This document shows positions 56,223 through 64,000 of a stretch of DNA of 64,000 bases, piece by piece. A program made the translations under genes and the position numbers. The stretch is from Tricholoma matsutake (taxonomy: Eukaryota > Basidiomycota > Agaricomycetes > Agaricales > Tricholomataceae). The stretch lies in the NCBI GenBank assembly GCA_026075535.2, contig AP026540.1, positions 3,224,001-3,288,000 on the forward strand. The letters are read 5' to 3'. Every line of letters starts with the position of its first letter. Position 1 is the first letter of the stretch. The notes beneath the pieces were generated by a model that ran no database searches, was not told the origin of the DNA, and saw nothing but the letters and a program-made list of their open reading frames with translations.

Positions 56223-57487
56223 ATTAACCCCTCACACAAACATGAGGGGGCAGCACAACAATATTAAACCAAAAAAAAAAATCCTGCCTGGCACAAAACA
56301 CAGGGGAGAGGGTCATCCCATCATCCAAAGTGAGAAAAATAAAATAAAACTAAAGTACTCCCTCCTATCACAATGCATAGGGGGAGGTTAAGGGCATGGG
56401 GCCGCAGTCCCATCGTGTTGCGCCACGTTGTCAATGCTGTCACCCTGCTGTTTGCTCATCCCCTGTCATTATGTCATCCATTAGCACCCATGGCTTGGAT
56501 TGTCCTGTGCATTTTTGCCATCCCCTCTTCCTTGTCGTTGTCATCCCTGTGTCCCTGCCCATTTCATTGTGGTCCCCGTCCCCATCTCTGTTGTTGTTGT
56601 TGTTGTTGTCCTGGTCCTGGTTCCCTGGTTCATCGTCGAGCACCCGCAATCCACCCTGCTGTGTGGCAGGTACTGGAATCGTCATTTAGTCATCGTCATC
56701 AGCAGTTCTAGTTAGTACCTAAAAAAGTTTGTTAGTAACAAGATAATGAAATAAGAAGAAACTTACCAACGGCCCAAGAGACATAGCTTGACGTCTCTTG
56801 GGCCTTTTATTCGTGTGCTTTGCCTCCTTCTCGTTGTCTCCCCTCATCTCCCGCCGTCTCATTGTTCCATTGTCATTCTGTTTGGTCTGGTGGCGGCATT
56901 GCTGTTCTCTTGCCGATTTGTAGTTGCACATGTTCCCACCCCGCAAGCAGTTGCTCACGACGGTGGTTGGGGGTGCTTCCGTGGTCCTGTAAGTGACCAT
57001 TGTCATTGTCTGGGCATTGTTTCATTGTTATAAATCAAAACCTACAAGAAATGAAAAATATAAGTTAGTTAAATCAAATAAAAAGCATAGAACATAATAA
57101 ACTTACCAGGGGCCCAAACAACATTGTCATCATTTGGGCCCATATCTGCTGTTGGTTCTAGGGATAGGAGGAGGGGAGGAGGCAGTGTCATCGACAGTGG
57201 TGGTGGCTGCCGTTGTTGATGCATGGTTTGGAAAATGAACCAACACATAAATCACATGGCATATTGATTTGTAAGATGTTCCATTTAGTGCTCCTGGGCC
57301 AAGCCACCGAGGGCCAGTCCTCACAGGTCTGGCCCTGGTTCACAGTCTACTCATTGCCTGGACCTGGACCTGCTGAGGCAGTCCTGTCCAGCACTAGGCA
57401 AACCTGGACTGGACCTGTGAAGGTCAGACCAGGTCCAGACCCAGGTCAGCAGGTCCTGGCCCAGACCTTGGACAGTGTAGTTACCCC

Positions 57488-57666
57488 AGACAGCCTGGTG
57501 CTGCAAACTTTTCTCTTCCACCTAACGTGCAATTCATGTTCCCCCCCACTCCTTATTATACCAATACCCCAATTCAACCTACTGTACGCACATTGTACAT
57601 TTGACTATATACTCACTTGGTTACCTGCTATCTGTCAGAGAAATTTCCATGATCCTTATCCTACCC
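57488..57666. other. Spacer between H1 and B3
   Basis: Host or older transposon sequence interrupted by H1 on the left and B3 on the right. No gene seen. Confidence 0.5.
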
Positions 57667-57934
57667 CTAATCCAGAGTACATTACACTCCTCCACCTATT
57701 CCAGTCGGATTCCAGTCGGAATGCCCATTCCAATTGGAATTTCCGGAATTCCGGGGAATTCCATTTACATATATTTTTCTCACAATTCATAATTCTGGTC
57801 GGACTGGGGGGTCAATTTTACCTCTGGAATCCCTGGAATCTACCCAGACTCATTTTTACCTGGAACAGTCGGATCAACCAGATGCACGGCACTAGCATAA
57901 CCAGAATAACTGGAATGCATGTGCTTTCCCAAAT

Positions 57935-58012
57935 AAAATTTTGATGTGCACCAAGAATTGAACACTTGACCTTGGGTCTGCACACATAACAGCATGCTTA
58001 ACCACTGAGCTA
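57935..58012 (-). promoter_or_regulatory. tRNA-like Pol III module, left end of B3
   Basis: On the minus strand: A box TAGCTCAGTGG (58002-58012) fits the consensus exactly, B-box-like TGTTCAATTCT (57954-57964), and a T-run (57935-57938). It points outward to the left terminus. Confidence 0.6.
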
Positions 58013-58689
58013 CCAGGTCATTATTCATCTACATACATCTAATACTTTTATTACCCAACCAAGGTGCCTAGTTACAGCCATTAACAATACGCACACATGC
58101 ATATTGCATGACACGTGACATGTGACTGCCAGCTCACAACCACCACCACCATCGTCAACGCCACCTCCTCCTCCTCTCCACTCTACCACCACCACTGTGT
58201 GCGCACCCACCACCACCATTCCTCGCCCACTGCCACCATCACCACCACCTTCAAACGAGCCGACTGGACGGAATGCGGGCCCAAACAATGGCAATTGTCG
58301 TTTGGGCCATAGATAAGTTTTTTTCTTTTTTCTTTTTCTTTTTATCAATCAACTAATTTTAATTTATTGCTTTTTAGGCTATATACTACTGGGGACGACC
58401 TGCTGCAACAGAAAACATGCAATGGAAAAACACACAACCCATGCCCATGCCCACCCAATCCCCTCCTCCCCATTCAAATGGGATGTGAGGCTGTCAACAC
58501 AGGCTAGGTGGGTGCAGAGGGATGCCAGGAGACCCCAGAAGGGGGATACCTGCCTAGTAAGCACCCACCAACCCCCGTACATGCGCCACATTGCACTGAC
58601 ACGCCCAAACCCCTCCCCCCCCCCCCCAAAAAAAAAAAGACAGAAATCCAAATGGGGGACGACGGCGACAAACAACGACAAGCCACCCA

Positions 58690-59050
58690 CCTCCAGCCTC
58701 ACGAGCAACTGCTTGTGGGGTGGAACATGGGTGGAATGACCCCCAGGCACAGGGACAGGAGACAACAATGACATGCCACCCACCCCCAGCCTCATGAGCA
58801 ACTGCTCGTGGGGTGGATCACGGGTGGAATGACAATGATGACAAGCCACCCACCTCCAGCCTCATGAGCAACTGCTCATGGGGTGGAACATGGGTGGAAC
58901 AACGCCCAGGTGCAGGGATAGGAGATGACAATGCACCACCCACCCCCAGCCTCACGAGCAACTGCTCGTGGGGTGGATCATGGGTGGAACAACAACGACA
59001 ACAAGCCACCTACCCCCAGCCTCACGAGCAACTGCTTGTGGAGTGGATCA
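58690..59050. repeat. Tandem GAGCAACTGCTC hairpin units in B3
   Basis: Five units about 70-110 bp apart. Each has a short perfect inverted repeat (for example CACGAGCAACTGCTCGTG) followed by GGGTGGA and CATGGGTGGAA-type words. The flanking stem bases vary, but in most units both sides vary together. Confidence 0.75.
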
Positions 59051-59441
59051 TTGGTGGAAGGACAGACAACAGCGGGGTCGCATCCCCTCCCCCTCCCCCG
59101 CACTTCGTGTGGGGAGGGATTTTTTTTGTACTTTTAATTAATTATTATTATTGTGCCCCCCCTCCCCCGTTTTGCCTAGGGGAGGGATTTTTTTCATCAT
59201 GTTTTTACCTCCCCCCTCACATTTGGCGTGAGGGGTTAGCTTTTTATGTATATAAATAAAACTCCCTCTCGCATCTTGTGAGAGGGAGGATTTTTTGTTT
59301 ATGTATATAATCACAATCATGCCCACTCCCTCGCATTCAATGTGAGGGATGTGGTTAATTAAAAAAATTTGATCTTAACTACTTCGAAAAAAATTAGAGT
59401 GTCATGAATAAACATTATATTACTAACTAATAATTCTCCTG

Positions 59442-59537
59442 TGGCTCAACTGGTTAAGCACACATGTTTGGTTTGTCATGTGATCACTCTAATCAAGATG
59501 TCTCGAGTTCAATTCTTACTCTGCACAAATATATTTT
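59442..59537 (+). promoter_or_regulatory. tRNA-like Pol III module, right end of B3
   Basis: A-box-like TGGCTCAACTGG (59442-59453), B-box-like GAGTTCAATTC (59505-59515) and TTTT at 59534-59537, pointing outward to the right terminus. It is clearly related in sequence to the left modules of B1 and B2. Confidence 0.55.
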
Positions 59538-59703
59538 GTATGCACTTTGACAACTTAAGACTTGAAATTTGACTATCCATTAGGGTATATACTCTAAGTT
59601 GACCATCTGGAGTAACCAGAATCTGGTTGGAATAACTGGAATCCACTGGACTCCGGTGAGTCCAATTGGAATAGGTGGAGGAGTGTAAATTACTGCTAAT
59701 CCA

Positions 59704-59816
59704 TCTGCTCCACCCTTATAGATACCCCAGTCAAACAGTATCAGCTCCTCCACCAGAATCCCATACTCCCAGTAGCATGACTTGGCCATTGCCTCGACCT
59801 CTTGGTGGTCAACCAT
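59704..59816. other. Spacer right of B3
   Basis: Continuation of the sequence interrupted by B3, running into a family A element at 59817. No gene. Confidence 0.4.
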
Positions 59817-60340
59817 TAGTGTTTAAAGGTCCAGTTCAGTTTGGTTTTTTTGCCCCATTTGGATGAACTGCAACTGCAACTGGTTGCCTATTATGGTAAG
59901 ACCCCAAAAAACTGGACTGAACTGCAAAAAACTGGTCCAAAGTGGTTCGAACCAGTTTGAATTGCAGTTCAGTCGTAACCAGTTTGAACTGACTAAAACT
60001 AGTCTTTTCATAGAATTTAGTACATAAAACCAGTTGTAAACTATAGTATAAAGTGTATAGTAGTTGACCATAAAGGTTTTATGGTGATGATAATCCTCTG
60101 CATCTCAAAAAACACAACTACAAGATGTTGTGCAAGTTAGATTTTGTAGTAACATATTGTTTTGGCCATAGCACATGCAATTCTGGACCATTTCTCTTGA
60201 AAATATGGTCAAAAGATGCATATCTATGAGTAAACAGTAGCTGTTTGAACCAACTTGAACTGGTTTTTATTGGTTTGGTTCAGAGCAGTTCTTCTATCCT
60301 GGGAGGCCCAAACTGCAACTGACGGTCCGGTTTTTTGCAG
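59817..60340 (+). mobile_element. Family A element, copy A5 (truncated)
   Basis: TAGTGTTTAAAGGTCCAGTT begins a diverged copy with repeated AACTGG/CCAGTT words. Its right end is lost at the junction with G4 near 60340. Confidence 0.55.
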
Positions 60341-60344
60341 TTCA

Positions 60345-60475
60345 TTTCCAGAAATTCCTGGAGAAAAGATGGGCAGAGGGCAACAGGGATGAAGAGGAGG
60401 GTGAGGGTGAGGGTGAGGGTGAGGGAGAGGACAAAGGTGAGGGAGCAGAGGAAGGAGAGCAGGGTGGAGAGTAGG
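60345..60475 (+). pseudogene. Tail of the convergent antisense ORF, Gypsy G4
   Basis: The plus strand encodes FQKFLEKRWAEGNRDEEEGE and the repeated EGEGE-acidic tail to a stop, in the same frame as G3 20833-20960. Only the C-terminal end remains. It faces the G4 pol end on the minus strand. The (GTGAGG)n-like tract is coding repeat, not telomere. Confidence 0.55.
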
Positions 60476-60539
60476 GATCCAAGCAGATCCATTGTATATA
60501 TTTTATGATATATTGTTTTTCTGGAATTCATAGCTGTGT

Positions 60540-60900
60540 GACTGAGTAAGGCGAGTTAGACTTGAATGGGAAATGAACCAGGTTTCTGTGGGTAGTAGGT
60601 GTGGAAATCCACAAGAAGTTCTTGAACGTGATCAAGTTCCATAGCAGGTAACCAGGAGGTCTCTCTGTTGGTTCCCTGGTATCCTTCCCATTGGACAAGA
60701 TAGAGGATTTTGCAGCAGTGTCAGTTGTTGACCTTGGAGTTGAGGACTTCAGTGATCTCATACTCTAGCTCATCATTGATAGTGATGGGAGGAGGCAGGG
60801 GTTGGACCCAATTAGGAATGGTGTTTGGGGAATGTTCTTCCAGCTGGGAGATGTGGAAGACTGGGTGAATGGCCCACAAATGGTCCGGAAGCTGCAGGGT
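60540..60900 (-). pseudogene. G4 chromodomain end of pol
   Basis: The minus strand reads VTLQLPDHLWAIHPVFHISQLEE, a chromodomain-like stretch with LSNGKDTREPTERPPG in a shifted frame, matching G3 20428-20811 with few differences. It is followed on the right by element X2 at the same pol position where X1 sits in G3. Confidence 0.7.
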
Positions 60901-60916
60901 GACTCACCCTGCAGCT
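60890..60916. repeat. 27-bp palindrome at the G4/X2 junction
   Basis: Two 13-base arms (AGCTGCAGGGTGA and its complement) around a single C. The right arm is the end of X2 and the left arm is G4 pol sequence, so the element end mirrors the target. In G3/X1 only the element arm remains (about 20412-20424). Confidence 0.8.
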
Positions 60917-61520
60917 TTTTTCTTTTGACTAAACTTAGGTCAGCTATTATAGGTTTTTCTCATGTTCCAACAACACAACAACTCGTGGCCATACACAATG
61001 GATGACACCTCACTTGCTCCCAGCCTTGGGTGCAACAAACAGCACCCCCATCCACCACCACAAGCAACTGCTCCTGGTGTGGAGCAGGGAGCAATGGGTC
61101 GGTAATGACGGGGCCAACAGGAGATGGGTGGGAAAAAATGACAAGGGCACGATGATGAAAGGACAACAACAAACCAGATGACAATGAGATGACAGGGACA
61201 AGGACAAGGATGGGATGACAACAATGACAGGGGGCAGGGAGGAGGCAGGGAGACCACGATGGGAGAGAGGTGCACTGCCTATAAGCAGTACTTTACAGTC
61301 CCCCACCTGTCCTAGTGGACTCCGACTGGACTGACTGGAGTCCAAGTGGAGTCCAATTGAACTACATTAAGTCATGTAGAGTTCAATCCCCCACTGGAGT
61401 CCAAGTGGAGTCCGAGTGGAATGCATTCAACCAAATGATAAGTCAATTAGATACGAGCTCAAAGGACGTCAGACTTGGTGAATTTCATAAAGTACCCACA
61501 AAATAAATTTGTGTACTACA

Positions 61521-61593
61521 GGAATTGAACTCAAGACCTCACCATAAGGAATCACATGACAAACCAAACAAGTGTGCTCAACCACTTGAGCCA
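61521..61593 (-). promoter_or_regulatory. tRNA-like Pol III module, left end of B2
   Basis: A-box-like TGGCTCAAGTGG (61582-61593) and B-box-like AGTTCAATTCC (61521-61531) on the minus strand, identical in the boxes to B1. It points outward. Confidence 0.55.
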
Positions 61594-62773
61594 CAGGAGA
61601 CTTATTAGAGATCAATATAAGGTTTACTTATGACTCAACTTTTCATATTCTTTGAGGAGGCATTTTTCAAACAATCAAGATCAAAAAATTTCAATTAACT
61701 ACATCCCTCATGTAGGACATGAGGGAGTGGGTATAATACAATAATAAACAAAAAAAAACCCCTCTTGCATCTTGCAAGAGGGGGGGGCAGAGATAAATTT
61801 AAAATAATAAAGACCCCTCCCCACGCAAAATGCAGGGGAGGGGGGGTTGGGGGATGCAGTCTGGGGTGGGTGTCATTGCCCACCCCTCCTCGCACGTGTC
61901 TGTTGCTGTAGCAAGCCACACCTGTCATCCACCCTATGAGCAGAGGCTCGTAGGCATGGGGATGGGTGCCATGGTTGTCATAGCCCTGGTCTACCTGCCA
62001 TCCACCTGACGAGCAAATGCTTGTCAGCGTGGGGTGGGTGTGTTGTTGGTTTTGTGGGTCTCCTAGTTCGGAGGGGTTGGGGGGAGGAGTCAGTGATGTG
62101 GCATGCGAGGGAGGGGGTAGGTGGGTGCTTACCAGGTGGGTATCCTGCTCTGCAGGTCTCCCAGTTCCCCTCTGCCATCTCCTACCCTTTATCGACACCC
62201 TCACATCCTGTTTGGACAGGGAGGAGGGGGCTGGCATGGGTGTCATCGGGTCTGGGTTGATCCCCATTGTTCCATGTTGGCATTGTTCTGTGTTGGTGTC
62301 GGCATTGCCCTGTCATCACCTCCATTCCACCCGTGATCCACCCCCAAGCAGTTGCTCAAGGGGCTGGAGGCGGGTGGTGTGTTGTTGGCCCCGGTGCTTC
62401 ACGTTCTGGGGGTCCTGGTGACACTCATGATCCACCCTACAAGCAGGGGCTCACAGGCGTAGGGTGGGTGTGTGGGGTTGTCTTGCGTCTGGCCGTTGTT
62501 ACCAGTAGAGTAGGACCTACAAAACAAAAGAAACGAGTTACTTAGTTTATAAAAACAAAAAGCAAACGAAAAAACTTATGTTTGGGTCCATGTTCCATCC
62601 AGTTGGCTTATTTGTGGGTGGTGGTGGTGGTGGTAGAGAGAGGAGGGAGGGAGGTGGCGTTGACGGTGGTGGTGGTGGTGGTGGCACATTTGATGATGCA
62701 GCAATATGCTTTGTCATACACAGCCACACCACAGTACCTAATGCAGGTAGATGATACCTTACACAAGGTACTG

Positions 62774-62857
62774 TGGTGTAATGGTTATATTGTGCATTAT
62801 GATTACATAAGCAACCTACAGGGATCTGGGTTCGATTCCTTTTCTTACACACTTTTT
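62774..62857 (+). promoter_or_regulatory. tRNA-like Pol III module, right end of B2
   Basis: A box TGGTGTAATGG (62774-62784) and B box GGTTCGATTCC (62829-62839) both fit the consensus exactly, with TTTTT at 62853-62857. It is the best preserved of the six modules and points outward. Confidence 0.65.
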
Positions 62858-63212
62858 CAGTGGAATCCGACTGGACTCCCAGTGGACTCCAACCGGACTC
62901 CAACTGGACTCCACTTGGACTCCACTTGGACTCCAACTGGACTCCAACCAGACTCCAATTGGACTCCACTGGACTCCACCGGACCAGTCCGAGTGGAATC
63001 TGGTGTTTGAGTGGATTCCACTCAGAGTTTGGTTGGACTGGACTGGGACTGGACTGGCAACTTTGCAGGCAGTTGGCTGGTGACCAGTCCCAGTGGACTC
63101 CAGTTGGACTCCAGTCAGTCTGGTCGGACTCCAGTCAGAGTCCACTAGGAAAGGTGGGGGAGTGTAAAGACCTCCCTATAAGGGGCAGGGGCAACATTAC
63201 AATGGGAGGGAC

Positions 63213-63592
63213 TAGTGTTGCCATGGCTTAAGCTGACTTAAGCCGAGGTTTTTTGCTATCTTGGGAAATAAATTACGTAAAATTACCAAAATATTTGAGG
63301 AACTAGATCCCATCAAAAGCCGAGGGGTCTACTGCCAACTCTAAGTGATCAGAGCAGCCATTCCCGAGATATTTAAGTGGCTTTGAAATAGCTCAAGCCA
63401 AGCCATTTTAGAGCTGTTTCAAAGCCATTTAAATATCTCAGGAATGGCTACTCCAATCACTTAGAGTTGGCAGGAGACCCCTCGGCGTTTGATGGGATCG
63501 CGCTCCTGAAATATTTTGGTAATTTTATGTAATTTATTTCCCAAGATAGCAAAAAACCTCGGCTTAAGTCAGCTTAAGCTGTGGCAACACTA
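63213..63592. mobile_element. Foldback MITE, 380 bp
   Basis: Almost the whole element is one inverted repeat with arms of about 185 bp (TAGTGTTGCC...GGCAACACTA), a few mismatches and little loop. A perfect 8-bp duplication GGAGGGAC flanks it (63205-63212, 63593-63600), suggesting hAT-type mobilisation. No coding capacity. Confidence 0.9.
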
Positions 63593-63870
63593 GGAGGGAC
63601 AGAACAAGGGGACATGATGTGGGGGAGGTCTGCCATCTGTGAGGGGTAGGGGCACTACTGCAAAGAAGGGGAAGGACCTCCCTCTCCCTCCATCTTGCTG
63701 TGAGCTAGATGGTGTTTTGTCTTTTTTTTTAGTATTGTATAGAATTATGAAATACACAAATTCCTCCATCGCTCTTCTTGAGCAGCGGAGGTGTCTTTTT
63801 AAAAAAAAAAGATCATTAAATAAAGTCCCTCTTTAAAAATATTTAATGTCTGTGGCTTAGATATTGTATA

Positions 63871-64000
63871 CTGTTAGGGCGACACCCACTATCTGCTAGC
63901 TAAGACCATGTGGGTTCTCTCTACAAGAAGGGGGCAGGATCCATGCGCATGATGGGGAAATTGATGGTTTTGATGCGAGGGGTTATTTATAGGTAAGTTT
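63871..64000. other. Right edge of the window
   Basis: 130 bases after the X2 end. No feature recognised. Confidence 0.4.

Larger units (their letters stand above)
47979..57479. mobile_element. hAT-like element H1 with nested insertions
   Basis: Terminal inverted repeats begin TACACTGTCCAAG at both ends, followed by GGTCC-type subterminal repeats. A perfect 8-bp target duplication GTTACCCC flanks it (47971-47978, 57480-57487), the hAT size. Own sequence remains only at 47979-48191 and 56232-57479. The latter carries B-type hairpins (CCCCTCACAC...TGAGGGG at 56228; GGCCCAAGAGAC...GTCTCTTGGGCC at 56772-56804; CAAGCAGTTGCTCACG near 56944; GGGCCCAAACAA...TTTGGGCCC at about 57109-57141) and no transposase gene. 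Everything else is the nested Mutator-like element. Confidence 0.85.
57675..59695 (-). mobile_element. Hairpin element B3 (hAT-like, tRNA-like modules)
   Basis: 2021-bp element, inverted relative to B1 and B2, with ends GAGTACATTACACTCCTCCA and the inverted CAGTAATTTACACTCCTCCA. A perfect 8-bp duplication CTAATCCA (57667-57674, 59696-59703) flanks it. It holds outward-facing tRNA-like modules at both ends, a GGGCCCAAACAATGG...CGTTTGGGCC hairpin (about 58278-58310), five repeated GAGCAACTGCTC units (58690-59050) each preceded by CCACCCNCCAGCCTCA-type words, and five C/G hairpins (59080-59350). The ends have GGAATTCC/GGAGTCC-type subterminal repeats. It has no credible protein gene. Confidence 0.85.
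61286..63174 (+). mobile_element. Hairpin element B2 (hAT-like, tRNA-like modules)
   Basis: 1889 bp, same orientation and layout as B1. Ends are CAGTACTTTACAGTCCCCCA and the inverted GAGGTCTTTACACTCCCCCA. A perfect 8-bp duplication CCTATAAG (61278-61285, 63175-63182) is confirmed by the empty site in X1 (near 20042-20049). GGAGTCC/GGACTCC repeats lie inside both ends, tRNA-like modules at 61521-61593 (minus) and 62774-62857 (plus), C/G hairpins near 61701-61724, 61758-61787 and 61815-61847, and GAGCA-type hairpins near 61940, 62005, 62345 and 62440. No protein gene. Confidence 0.9.
60905..63870 (+). mobile_element. Element X, copy X2, with nested B2 and foldback MITE
   Basis: About 0.7 kb of own sequence, the reverse complement of X1 (about 19690-20418), interrupted by B2 (61286-63174) and by a foldback MITE (63213-63592). 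X1 shows the uninterrupted sites for both. It is non-coding, with a GCAACTGCTC hairpin near 61065 and ends at GATATTGTATA near 63870. Confidence 0.7.

Noticed and set aside
58025..58849. Gly/Val-rich and Cys-rich frames on both strands in B3
   Set aside because: Shadows of GTGGTG repeats and GAGCA hairpins; no start context or homologous frame in B1 and B2.
58690..59050. CRISPR-like array of regularly spaced palindromes
   Set aside because: Spacers are themselves repeated, the organism is a fungus, and the units belong to a transposable element.
60405..60432. (GAGGGT)n-like tract resembling a telomeric repeat; mirrored at 20875-20905
   Set aside because: It lies in the same codon frame in two Gypsy copies and encodes the Glu/Gly acidic tail of the antisense ORF, so it is a coding repeat.
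7475..62857. tRNA genes
   Set aside because: The A and B boxes are good, but the anticodon arm, T-stem and acceptor stem do not pair properly; these are tRNA-derived promoters, not tRNAs.

Overview
This window comes from a filamentous basidiomycete, most likely an agaricomycete mushroom-type fungus. The evidence is short GT-AG introns of about 50 to 60 bases, a secreted GH13 alpha-amylase with a GPI tail, NACHT-type STAND NTPases, chromodomain-bearing Gypsy elements (chromoviruses), a Copia element, and a basidiomycete-type Mutator transposase. No prokaryotic, CRISPR, rRNA or ordinary tRNA gene was found.

About 10 kb (36.7-46.6 kb) is a host gene island with all genes on the minus strand: an 11-exon alpha-amylase, a locus with two tandem NACHT modules, a complete four-exon gene of unknown function (191 residues), a doubtful ORF, and a small secreted double-psi beta-barrel (RlpA/expansin-like) protein. 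The rest is nested mobile DNA.

Left block (1-29 kb): a Mutator-like transposase gene is split by a 15.2-kb LTR-element block (1053-16277). Inside the block lies Gypsy G2 (minus strand), which contains Gypsy G1 (3005-11125), which contains hairpin element B1 (7227-9277). To the right are a decayed Gypsy G3 (plus strand), a small non-autonomous LTR element (22187-25135) inside a GGTCC-rich element, more hairpin-rich DNA and an old LTR with a family A insertion. A Copia element C1 (29821-36165) with a perfect 5-bp target duplication borders the gene island.

Right block (48-64 kb): a hAT-like element (47979-57479, 8-bp duplication GTTACCCC) contains a Mutator-like element (48201-56222, 9-bp duplication ATTAACCCC) with a multi-exon transposase gene, which in turn contains a 5'-deleted Gypsy G5. 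After it come hairpin element B3 (8-bp duplication CTAATCCA), a piece of Gypsy G4, and element X2, which holds hairpin element B2 (8-bp duplication CCTATAAG) and a 380-bp foldback MITE (8-bp duplication GGAGGGAC).

The most unusual signal is the B family. These are non-coding hAT-like elements of about 2 kb with subterminal GGAGTCC repeats, two outward-facing tRNA-like Pol III modules (A box, B box, T-run) near the two ends, and an interior packed with perfect hairpins whose stems covary between copies. A second unusual signal is a convergent antisense ORF (coiled coil, CX2CX6C, acidic tail) between pol and the 3' LTR in three copies of one Gypsy family. Most stop codons that break the retroelement frames look like CGA-to-TGA changes, which suggests decay by CpG deamination or a RIP-like process. 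Exon boundaries, family names and homology statements come from reading the sequence and were not checked against databases.
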